This document shows, piece by piece, positions 56,225 to 63,941 of a DNA stretch of 64,000 nt (positions within the stretch are counted from its first letter, which is position 1; the number at the start of each line of letters is the position of its first letter). This DNA is from Nocardioides soli. GTDB taxonomy: Bacteria > Actinomycetota > Actinomycetes > Propionibacteriales > Nocardioidaceae. The stretch is taken from NCBI RefSeq assembly GCF_014191495.1, contig NZ_JACHWR010000001.1, positions 1,240,001 to 1,304,000 on the forward strand. The letters are read 5' to 3'. The notes below the pieces were generated by a model. It worked only from the letters and a program-made list of their open reading frames with translations. It was not told where the DNA came from and did no database searches. Position numbers and translations under genes: made by a program.

Positions 56225-56786
56225 GCGGTGAGCTGGCAACCATCCGACCCCACCCAACGGTTGCTGACACACCGCCGCACGGCAGCATCGGCCGGCAGCG
56301 GTGAGCACGCAACCATCCGACCCCACCCAACGGTTGCTGACACACCGCCGCACGGCAGCATCGGCCGGCAGCGGTGAGCACGCAACCATCCGACCCCACC
56401 CAACGGTTGCTGACACACCGCCGCACGGCAGCATCGGCCGGCAGCGGTGAGCACGCAACCATCCGACCCCACCCAACGGTTGCTGACACACCGCCGCACG
56501 GCAGCGTCGACCGGCAGCGGTGAGCACGCAACCATCCGACCCCACCCAACGGTTGCTGACACACCGCCGCACGGCAGCATCGGCCGGCAGCGGTGAGCAC
56601 GCAACCATCCGACCCCACCCAACGGTTGCTGACACACCGCCGCACGGCAGCATCGGCCGGCAGCGGTGAGCACGCAACCATCCGACCCCGCCCAACGGTT
56701 GCTGACACACCGCCGCACGGCAGCATCGGCCGGCAGCGGTGAGCAATCCACCGAAGCCCGCCGCGAGGAGGTGGACAGCCCACCGC
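56225..56786. repeat. array of eight 51-bp palindromic elements, exact 73-bp period
   Basis: Left arms begin at 56225, 56298, 56371, 56444, 56517, 56590, 56663 and 56736. Copies 1-7 read GCGGTG, five bases (AGCTG in copy 1, AGCAC in copies 2-7), GCAACC, a 17-nt loop, then GGTTGC-TGACA-CACCGC. Copy 8 differs (GCGGTG-AGCAA-TCCACC, new loop, GGTGGA-CAGCC-CACCGC) yet keeps spacing and ends. The 22-nt linkers are nearly identical (copy 5 differs at two sites). The array fills most of the 619-nt gap 56195-56813, which has no gene; frames stay open through it only because the repeat lacks stops. Confidence 0.93.
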
Positions 56787-56813
56787 CCACCCGGGGCACC
56801 ACCGGCCGGAGCA

Positions 56814-57959
56814 TCATCGGTCCACCCCCAGCAGCACGGTCGCGTGGGACGACAGGATGCCGCCGGTGCCATGGGCCAGCGCCACCTCGGCGCCCGCGAC
56901 CTGCCGCGCGCCGCACTCACCGCGCAGCTGGCGGACCGCCTCGACCAGCAGCAGGATGCCGAACTGGCCCGGATGGCAGTAGGACAGCCCGCCGCCGGAG
57001 GTGTCGAGGGGGAAGTCGCCGCCGGGCCGGATCCGGCCGCCCCCGATCCAGTCGAGGGCCTCGCCGCGACCGCAGAAGCCGAGTGCCTCCAGGCTCAGCG
57101 CGACGGTGATCGTGAAGGAGTCGTAGACCTGGGCGACGTCGACGTCGGCCGGGGTGAGCCCGGCCCGGGCGAAGGCGGCCGCGCCCGAGGCGACCGCCCC
57201 GGTGGTGGTCAGGTCGTCGACGGCGGTCATCGACGTGTTCGTGACCGACTCGCCGTAGCCGAGCACCCGCACCGGCGGTCGCGCCAGGTCGCGGGCGCGC
57301 TCCAGCGAGGTCAGCACGACCGCTCCCCCGCCGTCGGTGACCAGGCAGCAGTCGCCGGTGCGCAGCGGCGTCGAGACCATCGTGGTGGCGAGCACGTCGT
57401 CGGCGGTGAGCGGGCCGGCGTCATGGCGGAAGGCCCGCGGGTTCAGCAGCGCCCACTCCCGGGCCGCGACGGCCACTTCGGCCAGCTTGTCCGGGGTCTG
57501 ACCGTAGCGGTGCAGGTAGGCCTGCGCGGCCATCGCGTAGTAGGAGATCGGGTAGAGCGGGCCGTACGGCGCCTCGAACTGGGCCTCGGGCATCTGGAGC
57601 TCCAGCGTGCCGGTGAGCGAGCGCGACCGGGCCGAGCGCTGGTTGGACGCGAACGAGATCACCACGACCTCGACCTGCCCGGCCTCGATCGCCTGGGCGG
57701 CGCGCGCGACGTACATCTCGAACGCCGAGCCGCCCGCGAAGGTCGACTCCGTCCATGCCGGCTGCAGTCCGAGGTAGTCGGCCACCTGCGTCGCGGAGAA
57801 CCGGGAGACCCCGCTGGTCGCGAGGCCGTCGACGTCGGCGAGGGTCAGCCCGGCGTCGGCCAGCGCCCGGGTGATCGCCTGCGCCTGCAGCGCGAGGATG
57901 CTGCGGCCGGTCACCCCCAGATCGCACTCGGCGGCCCCCACGATCGCCACCCCGCTCAC
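56814..57959 (-). CDS. thiolase-superfamily protein, Ltp2-like (lipid-transfer/retro-aldolase type)
   Basis: A 381-residue thiolase-fold protein. The usual catalytic Cys position reads TFAGGSAFEMYV, lacking Cys, as in SCP2/Ltp-type members that are not true thiolases. Conserved motifs include VAQVYDSFTITV and GGGLSYCHPGQFG; their Tyr residues are candidates for retro-aldol catalysis as in Ltp2. DUF35 and two MaoC-type genes flank it. It probably cleaves a beta-hydroxyacyl-CoA to a ketone plus a short acyl-CoA (inference). GTG 57959 overlaps the MaoC stop (GTGA); GTG 57968 is also possible. Confidence 0.88.
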   Translation of the reverse strand: MSGVAIVGAAECDLGVTGRSILALQAQAITRALADAGLTLADVDGLATSGVSRFSATQVADYLGLQPAWTESTFAGGSAFEMYVARAAQAIEAGQVEVVVISFASNQRSARSRSLTGTLELQMPEAQFEAPYGPLYPISYYAMAAQAYLHRYGQTPDKLAEVAVAAREWALLNPRAFRHDAGPLTADDVLATTMVSTPLRTGDCCLVTDGGGAVVLTSLERARDLARPPVRVLGYGESVTNTSMTAVDDLTTTGAVASGAAAFARAGLTPADVDVAQVYDSFTITVALSLEALGFCGRGEALDWIGGGRIRPGGDFPLDTSGGGLSYCHPGQFGILLLVEAVRQLRGECGARQVAGAEVALAHGTGGILSSHATVLLGVDR

Positions 57960-58393
57960 GGCGCGCACCGCCTCGGCTGCAGCACCAGCAACGACCGGGC
58001 CGGCTCGACGGCGACCCGCTCCTCGACACCGTCGGCGTCGATCACGACGACCCGGTGGCGCAGCTCGACGCCGTCGTCCCCGCTGCGCACCACCTCGGCC
58101 TCGCAGCGCACCCGCTCGCCGGCGAAGACCAGGTTGCGGAAGGTGAACTCGAGCTCGGCCAGGCGCCAGCCGGGTCCCGCCCAGTCCTGGGCCTGGGCCG
58201 CGACGAGGGCGCCGAAGACCTGCCCGTCGACCACGGGTGCGGCGAGCCGCTTCTCCGAGAGGTACGCCGGGTCGTAGTGCAGGCGGTGCCAGTCCCAGGT
58301 GGCGCCTGCGTAGGCGATCATGTCGGCGATCCCGATGGTCAGCTCGCGGACCGCCGGCGGCCCGCTCGGCACCGTGCTCGTCGCCGGGCTCAT
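57956..58393 (-). CDS. MaoC-type dehydratase/hydratase (catalytic half)
   Basis: A 145-residue single hot-dog protein. GATWDWHRLHYDPAY has the Asp and His spacing of the MaoC active site, and FRNLVFAGERVRCEAEVV is the usual fold-closing segment. Its ATG overlaps the stop of the adjacent MaoC-type gene. Together the two likely form a heteromeric enoyl-CoA hydratase, as in the ChsH1-ChsH2 pair of steroid side-chain degradation. Confidence 0.87.
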   Translation of the reverse strand: MSPATSTVPSGPPAVRELTIGIADMIAYAGATWDWHRLHYDPAYLSEKRLAAPVVDGQVFGALVAAQAQDWAGPGWRLAELEFTFRNLVFAGERVRCEAEVVRSGDDGVELRHRVVVIDADGVEERVAVEPARSLLVLQPRRCAP

Positions 58394-58890
58394 CGCGGCG
58401 CCTCCAGGGACACGAAGATGATCGTCTCGGTGTTCTCCACCAGCCGCTCCCCCGCCTGGTTGGTGTACGTCGCCCGGGAGGTGACCACGAGCATCTCCCC
58501 GCCCTGCCGGCCGGTCTTCACCCGCGCGTCGAGGATCTCCCAGGTCGCGGTGATCCGGTCGTCGGGGTGCACCGGCCGGTGGAACACGTAGGAGTTGCCG
58601 CCGCGCACGGTGCGGGTGTCCGGGATCTCGATGCGCCAGGTGTGCCCGGCGTACCCCTCCGCGTCCATCGGCAGGTCGGCGTACTGGTTGGTCTCGCACA
58701 CCAGCGTCGGCGGCGCCACCACGTCGCGGTAGCCGTGCGTGCGCGCGTAACCGGCGTCGGTGTAGAGCCGGTTGTGGTCGCCGACGGCGCGCGCGTAGTA
58801 GCGGAACGCCGCGGCTCCGAACTCCTCCGGTGCCGTGTAGACGGTCCGGCGGCCGACGAGCGCCGCCGCGTGCTCGGCCAGGCCGCTCAT
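58390..58890 (-). CDS. MaoC-type N-terminal (FAS1-like) dehydratase subunit
   Basis: A 166-residue hot-dog protein resembling the non-catalytic N-terminal half of MaoC dehydratases: AFRYYARAVGDHNRLYTDAGYARTHGYRDVVAPPTLV and WEILDARVKTGRQGGEMLVV. It overlaps the catalytic partner gene. In Mycobacterium ChsH2 an equivalent domain is fused to DUF35; here DUF35 is a separate gene further on. Confidence 0.87.
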   Translation of the reverse strand: MSGLAEHAAALVGRRTVYTAPEEFGAAAFRYYARAVGDHNRLYTDAGYARTHGYRDVVAPPTLVCETNQYADLPMDAEGYAGHTWRIEIPDTRTVRGGNSYVFHRPVHPDDRITATWEILDARVKTGRQGGEMLVVTSRATYTNQAGERLVENTETIIFVSLEAPR

Positions 58891-58944
58891 CGCGCCGGCT
58901 CCGGGAGCAGCGCGGTGCGGTGCCCGGCCGCGCGGTGCCGGGCA

Positions 58945-59068
58945 GCGGTGCGCCAGCAACCACTCCAACGCCCGAAACGGTTGCCCACGCACCGCCGCCC
59001 GGGCGTCGCTCCGGGTAGCGGTGCGCCAGCAACCGCTCCCATGCCGGAAACGGTTGCCCACGCACCGC
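58945..59068. repeat. pair of 51-bp palindromic elements, 73-bp period
   Basis: Copies at 58945-58995 and 59018-59068 have identical arms (GCGGTG-CGCCA-GCAACC and GGTTGC-CCACG-CACCGC) and different 17-nt loops. A 22-nt linker starting CGCCCGGGCG gives a 73-bp period. They lie in the 196-nt gap between the triple-RidA and MaoC-type genes, both minus strand. Confidence 0.92.
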
Positions 59069-59086
59069 CGCCCGGGGCGATGCCGC

Positions 59087-60301
59087 TCACAGCCCTGGCT
59101 CCGGGAGAAGTGCGGTGGCGAAGACCTCGAGCAGGAACTCCGGGCGCAGCAGGCCGGCGCACATCGCGCCGGTCGACGCCGGCCACGGCGGCGAGAGCAG
59201 CCGCTCGCGGACGGGCGCGACCAGGCGGTAGTCGCGCAGCGCCTCGATCGCGCAGAACTCCAGGGTCTGCACCAGATGCTCCGGACCGGTGCCGGCGGCC
59301 GCCAGCACGTCGAGGAGGGCCTGGTAGGTGACCTCCGCCTGGGCGCCGATGTCACCGGGGTGCAGCGCCTGCTGGGTCTCCATGTCGAGGGCTGCGAAGC
59401 CGGACATGAACAGCGTCCGGCCGGCCTTCACACCCGGCGAGTAGGTGAGCGTGTCGTAGCGCGACCAGCCGGGGTTGACCGCCTCCAGCGGGTGCCGGGA
59501 CGCGGTCACGTCCAGCGCCACGAGCACCCCGGGCCGGTGCAGCCGGCTCATCACGATGCCGCCGGCGCCCGGGTAGACGCCCGCGCCGCCCAGCCGGTCC
59601 TTCCGGACGTGGTGGACCTTGCGGTAGGTGCCCCGGGTCTCCGGCGTGGTGTAGTCGTAGGTGGTCACCGCATGGTCCAGCGACAGCCCGGCCCGGCGCA
59701 GCAGCTGGTCGGCCCGGTCCAGGCACCAGGCGTACTGCCCGACGAGGTCTCCGGGGTGGACGACCTCGCCGTCCTCCCACGGGATGATCGTGGGCAGGTA
59801 GACCGTGCCCTGGTGGGCCTCCACCACGGGCGAGGAGGTCCAGGTCCCCCGGCCCGCGGTGTCCGAGCGGGCGACCAGCAGCCGGCCGCCGCCGGTGCCG
59901 GCGTGCACCTCGACCTCGAGCAGCGCCGCCGAGCGCACCAGCCGCTCCACGACGATCGTGGTCACCGACGCGACGGCGTCGCCGAGCACCTCCTCGCGCA
60001 CCTGCTCGACCGCGGCGTACTCCGGGAGCCCGGCGAGCGTGACGTTCTCGGTCACCTTGACGATGTCGCCGGCGCCCAGGCCGGCGGCCTCCAGGATCGT
60101 GAGCACCTTGTCGTACGCCGTGCGCGCCTGCTCGGCCATGGACCCGGTGACCACCATCTTCGCGGCGCCCGGGTCCAGGCGGGACGCGGTGTGCCCCGAG
60201 ATCCAGGCGTCCGGGCCGGACGTCAGCCCCAGCGAGAAGGTGAACCCCTCGTAGGGGAACCACGGGAAATCGGCGGGCTTGATCGCCGAGGGGGTGCTCA
60301 T
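59087..60301 (-). CDS. protein of three fused RidA-like domains
   Basis: A 404-residue protein that appears to hold three RidA/YjgF-type domains: about 15-125 (ISGHTASRLDP...LLEVEVHAG), 135-280 (VYLPTIIPWEDG, DVTASR) and 290-404 (RTLFMSGFAALDME, LVQTLEFCAIEA, FLLEVFATALLP). Single-domain RidA proteins hydrolyse reactive enamines/imines; some relatives have other roles. The conserved catalytic Arg of canonical RidA is not obvious in every domain, so activity is uncertain. ATG 60301 overlaps the MmgE/PrpD stop. Confidence 0.78.
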   Translation of the reverse strand: MSTPSAIKPADFPWFPYEGFTFSLGLTSGPDAWISGHTASRLDPGAAKMVVTGSMAEQARTAYDKVLTILEAAGLGAGDIVKVTENVTLAGLPEYAAVEQVREEVLGDAVASVTTIVVERLVRSAALLEVEVHAGTGGGRLLVARSDTAGRGTWTSSPVVEAHQGTVYLPTIIPWEDGEVVHPGDLVGQYAWCLDRADQLLRRAGLSLDHAVTTYDYTTPETRGTYRKVHHVRKDRLGGAGVYPGAGGIVMSRLHRPGVLVALDVTASRHPLEAVNPGWSRYDTLTYSPGVKAGRTLFMSGFAALDMETQQALHPGDIGAQAEVTYQALLDVLAAAGTGPEHLVQTLEFCAIEALRDYRLVAPVRERLLSPPWPASTGAMCAGLLRPEFLLEVFATALLPEPGL

Positions 60302-61692
60302 CGGGCTTCCTCCACAACTGCTTCCAGGAACTGATCGGTCAGGTCGGACAGGTCGCCCAGCTCGTCGAGGGCGACCAGGGAGAGCCACAGCCGGTGGGCG
60401 GCCGGGCCGCCGCCGGCGTTGGCGAGGAACTTGGCGCGCAGGCTCTCGGTCGACAGCGGGGCGTCCGGTCCGCCCGCGCTCCGGTCGACCGCGCCCTCGA
60501 GCACCTGGCCATCACGCAGCCGGATCCGGACCCGGCCGCACGCGTCGGCCGCGACGCGGTCGCTGGGCGCGGACTCGGTCCGCACCCGCCCGGCGAGGGC
60601 CGCGACCTCCGCGCGCTGCACCGAGTCGACCGCGTAGGTGCTCTCGGAGACCGAGCCGTCCAGGAGCAACGCCGCGACCGACCAGGGCAGGGAGAACTTC
60701 GCGTCGTACGGACCGCGTGGCCGGGTGAGGTCGCGGTCGGGGTCGCACACCACCGCCGCCGAGTCGGGGTGCACCGCGGCCACCACCTCGGCGACGTCGG
60801 CGGGCCGGACCTCCCGGCCCGCGACCGCCGCGGCGACCGCGTCGAGGGTGGCGTGCATCAGCTGGCAGGCGGGATAGGGCTTGATGCCGATCCGGCCGGT
60901 CTCCCAGCGTCGCCCGAGGTCGCCGCCGACCACGTCGAGGTCGGGCGGGGCACCGACGAGCGCGGCGTAGAGACCGCGTTGGCCCTCCAGCACGGTGGCC
61001 GGCCCGGTCGCGCCGGCGCCCGCCAGGAGCGCGGCGGTCACGCCGTTCATCGACGCCAGGCCCGGGTGCAGCTGCTTGGTCGACGCGGCGCTGCCGAGGA
61101 ACTCCAGGAGCCCACCGGCCGAGCTGCCGGCGATACCGAGGGCGTCGGTGGCCCGCGCGCCGTCCAGGCCCGACAGCCGTGCGGTGACGAGTGCGGCGGC
61201 GAAGACCCCGGCGGCCGACGTGGCGTGCAGCCCGCGGTCGTGGAAGCCGTTCGGCACCGCCGCGGCGATCCGGCACACGGTCTCGTACCCGACCACGGCC
61301 GCGGTGACCAGGTCGCGCCCGGTCGCGCCCGCGGCCTGGCCGACCGCCAGGGCGGCCGGGAGCACCACCGCGGTCGGGTGCACCAGCCCGCCCGCGTGGG
61401 TGTCGTCGAAGTCGTGCGCGTGCACGAGCGCGCCGGTCGCGAGCGCCGCCGCGGCGCTGCCGACCCGGTCCGGGCCGCCGAGCAGCGTCGCCTCCGGTGG
61501 GCCGCCGAGCCGACGGGCGACCTCGACCACGGGCGCCACCGCGCCCGAGCGGACCGCGGCCGCCGCCGTACCGAACCCGTCGGCCAGGTGCCGGACGGCC
61601 GCCTCCCGGATCCGCCCGGGTACGTCGTCGTCGCGCAGGGCGATGCCCCACTCGGCGAGCGCGGCCGCGACCGGCGTCATGCCTGGGTTCAT
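60298..61692 (-). CDS. MmgE/PrpD family protein
   Basis: A 464-residue member of the family that includes 2-methylcitrate dehydratase and cis-aconitate decarboxylase. Visible motifs include ALVHAHDFDDTHAGGLVHPTAVVLPAALAVG, SAGGLLEFLGSAASTKQLHPGLA and GIKPYPACQLMHATLDAV. The reaction cannot be fixed from motifs. ATG 61692 overlaps the CoA-transferase stop; ATG 61680 is a second possibility. Confidence 0.9.
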   Translation of the reverse strand: MNPGMTPVAAALAEWGIALRDDDVPGRIREAAVRHLADGFGTAAAAVRSGAVAPVVEVARRLGGPPEATLLGGPDRVGSAAAALATGALVHAHDFDDTHAGGLVHPTAVVLPAALAVGQAAGATGRDLVTAAVVGYETVCRIAAAVPNGFHDRGLHATSAAGVFAAALVTARLSGLDGARATDALGIAGSSAGGLLEFLGSAASTKQLHPGLASMNGVTAALLAGAGATGPATVLEGQRGLYAALVGAPPDLDVVGGDLGRRWETGRIGIKPYPACQLMHATLDAVAAAVAGREVRPADVAEVVAAVHPDSAAVVCDPDRDLTRPRGPYDAKFSLPWSVAALLLDGSVSESTYAVDSVQRAEVAALAGRVRTESAPSDRVAADACGRVRIRLRDGQVLEGAVDRSAGGPDAPLSTESLRAKFLANAGGGPAAHRLWLSLVALDELGDLSDLTDQFLEAVVEEAR

Positions 61693-62906
61693 CTCTGGGC
61701 TTCCGTCAGCTCCGCGCCGAAGGCACCCGCGGCGACATGGCCCCTGATCCGGTCGTCGGTCCAGCCGACGACCTCCTTGAGCACGTAGCGGAAGTCCTCG
61801 TTGCGCGACGGCGCCCGCCGGTACTCCACCGGTTCGCTCCCGACCCGCACCGGGGAGGCCACCTGCCGCACCGTGCCGAACGTCGGGTGCTCGGTCTCCA
61901 CCACGAGTCCCCGAGCCTGCGTGTGCGGCTCCTGCAGCGCGGCCGGTACGTCGTTGATGGGCCCGCACGGGATCGCGGCCTCGTAGAGCAGCTTCAGCCA
62001 GGCCGCGACCGGCCGCTCGGCGAAGATCGCCTCCAGCAGCGGCAGCAGCTCCCCGGCGTTGCGCTGCCGGTCGGCGAAGGTGGCGAACCGCGGATCGGTC
62101 GCCAGCTCCGGCCGCTCGACGACCACGGCGAGCCGCTGCCAGAACTTCTCCTTGGCGCAGCCCACCACGAGCCAGCCGTCCTGGGCCTCGAACGCCTGGA
62201 AGGGCACCAGCGACGGGTGGGCGGAGTGGTGGGTGCGCACCGGCTGGAACCCGGCGTTCAGGTGCCAGGTCGCCGGGTAGGTCAGCAGCCCGACCGCGGT
62301 GTCGTAGAGGCTGACGTCGCAGTCCATGCCGACGCCGTCGCGCCTGGCGGCGTGCAGGCCGGCGAGCAGCGAGATCGCGGCGACGAACCCGCCGCTGTAG
62401 TCGACCATCGACAGCCCCGACTTGGTGGGTGGGCCGTCCGGCTCCCCGGTCAGATCCATCCAGCCGGCGAGGCCCTGCAGGATGTAGTCGTAGCCCGGCT
62501 CCTTGGCCCGCGGCCCGGTCATCCCGAAGCCGGTCAGCGAGCAGCACACGATCCGCGGGTTGAGGTGCTTGAGGTCGTCGTAGGTGATGCCGATCTTCGC
62601 CGGCACGTCGCCGCGCAGGTTGGAGTAGACGACGTCGGAGACCCGCACCAGCTCCTCGAAGACCTCACGCCCCTCAGGGGTCGCGAGGTCGAGCGAGAGG
62701 CTGCGCTTGTTGCGGTTGAAGGTCTCGAAGAAGAGCGAGTCCTCGCCCTCGGCGTACGGCGGCACGTAGCGCCCGACGTCGCCGCCGACCCGCGGGTCCT
62801 CGATCTTGATCACCTCGGCACCGAGATCGGCCAGGTGCACGCTGCCGAACGGGCCGGCGCCGTACTGCTCGACCGCGATGATCCGGACGTCCTCGAGGGG
62901 CTTCAT
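61689..62906 (-). CDS. CaiB/BaiF family CoA-transferase
   Basis: A 405-residue class III CoA-transferase, which activates a carboxylic acid with CoA from a donor. MKPLEDVRIIAVEQYGAGPFGSVHLADLGAEVIKIEDPR is the typical start, the catalytic Asp is D140 in EPGYDYILQG, and GRVGxD-type CoA contacts appear in the N-terminal half. It overlaps the LLM oxidoreductase and MmgE/PrpD genes on both sides. It likely makes the first CoA ester of the pathway. Confidence 0.92.
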   Translation of the reverse strand: MKPLEDVRIIAVEQYGAGPFGSVHLADLGAEVIKIEDPRVGGDVGRYVPPYAEGEDSLFFETFNRNKRSLSLDLATPEGREVFEELVRVSDVVYSNLRGDVPAKIGITYDDLKHLNPRIVCCSLTGFGMTGPRAKEPGYDYILQGLAGWMDLTGEPDGPPTKSGLSMVDYSGGFVAAISLLAGLHAARRDGVGMDCDVSLYDTAVGLLTYPATWHLNAGFQPVRTHHSAHPSLVPFQAFEAQDGWLVVGCAKEKFWQRLAVVVERPELATDPRFATFADRQRNAGELLPLLEAIFAERPVAAWLKLLYEAAIPCGPINDVPAALQEPHTQARGLVVETEHPTFGTVRQVASPVRVGSEPVEYRRAPSRNEDFRYVLKEVVGWTDDRIRGHVAAGAFGAELTEAQR

Positions 62907-63937
62907 GCGGCCCTCCCGCTCAGCTCGCCGATCAGGGCGATGATCTGGTCCTGCGCCGCGCGGGTCTCGTCCGCGGGCAGCCCGTGCGTGGGCGGCGAGA
63001 GCTTCACCGCGTCCGCGATGCCGTCGTACGCCGCGAGGCGCTGCCGGACCTCCTCGCGGGTGCCGGTGAGCGTGAGCGCGTCGACCATCCGGTCGGACAC
63101 GACGTCACCGAGGTGATCGGCACCGCGGCCGCCGCGGAAGGCCGCCACCACGGCGTCCTGCTCCTCGGCGAGCCCGTGGAAGGCGAAGAAGTCGGCGTAG
63201 GTGCGCACGCTCGCGTAGAAGCCGACGAGCCCGGCGATCCGGGAGACCGCGCTGCGGCGGTCGTCGGCGATCGAGCAGCACGCGGAGACCACGATCTTGA
63301 ACGCCGACCAGCTGCGCTCGGCACGCTCGATCCCGGCGGTCAGGTCGGGCAGGATCCGCTCGGAGAGGTAGCCCGGAGAGCACAGCTCGTGGGAGATCCA
63401 GCCGTCCGCGATCTCCCCCGCGGTGCGGGTCATCACCGGCCCCATCGCCGCGAGGTAGATCGGGATGTCGGTGCGCAGCACGGGGAACGGGCGCTCGTAG
63501 CCGCGGATCCGCATCGGCTCGTACTCACCGTCGAGGTCGATGGTCTCTCCGGTCGTGCAGGTCTCCCAGAACGTCCGGATGTTGCGCACGGTCTCACGGA
63601 CGTGACCGACCGGCTTGCCCCAGCGGGCGTTGTGCCACTGCTCGTTGAGCCGCTGCACGCCCGAGCCGAGGCCGAGCACGAACCTCCCGCCGGCCAGCTC
63701 GTCGAGGTCGAGTGCCTCCAGGGCGGTGATCATCGGGCTGCGGGTGAAGGCCAGCGCGATCGCGGTGCCCACGGCCGCGCTGGTGGTCGCCTGCGCCATC
63801 GAGGCCGCCGAGATCGTCGCGCTGCGGTGCATCTCCGGCGTCCAGAGCACCGTCGCGCCGGCGCGCTCCGCGCGGCGGGCGGCGTCGTCCTGCTCGGCGA
63901 GCGTCTCGCCCCACGGCTGGTAGGTGAGCTCGAGCAT
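62903..63937 (-). CDS. LLM-class F420-dependent oxidoreductase
   Basis: A 344-residue luciferase-like TIM-barrel protein. LELTYQPWGETLAEQDDAARRAERAGATVLWTPE, GTAIALAFTRSPM, GRFVLGLGSGVQRLNEQWH and the insertion PIYLAAMGPVMTRTAGEIADGWISH are typical of F420-dependent members in actinobacteria. ATG 63937 is preferred; GTG 63949 lies inside the end of the upstream gene. It is translationally close to the CoA-transferase. Confidence 0.88.
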   Translation of the reverse strand: MLELTYQPWGETLAEQDDAARRAERAGATVLWTPEMHRSATISAASMAQATTSAAVGTAIALAFTRSPMITALEALDLDELAGGRFVLGLGSGVQRLNEQWHNARWGKPVGHVRETVRNIRTFWETCTTGETIDLDGEYEPMRIRGYERPFPVLRTDIPIYLAAMGPVMTRTAGEIADGWISHELCSPGYLSERILPDLTAGIERAERSWSAFKIVVSACCSIADDRRSAVSRIAGLVGFYASVRTYADFFAFHGLAEEQDAVVAAFRGGRGADHLGDVVSDRMVDALTLTGTREEVRQRLAAYDGIADAVKLSPPTHGLPADETRAAQDQIIALIGELSGRAA

Positions 63938-63941
63938 TCCC

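Noticed and set aside
56225-56786. CRISPR array
   Set aside because: The 22-nt linkers are nearly identical rather than unique spacers, the repeats are long palindromes that change in copy 8, and there are no cas genes.
56225-56786. Integron cassette array or attC sites
   Set aside because: No genes lie between the units, no integrase is present, and the core-site sequences of attC are absent.
56181-56920. Long minus-strand frames running through the eight-copy array
   Set aside because: The 73-bp unit lacks stops and 73 is not a multiple of 3, so all three frames stay open. The peptides are only translations of the repeat; true genes end at 56814 and begin at 56194.
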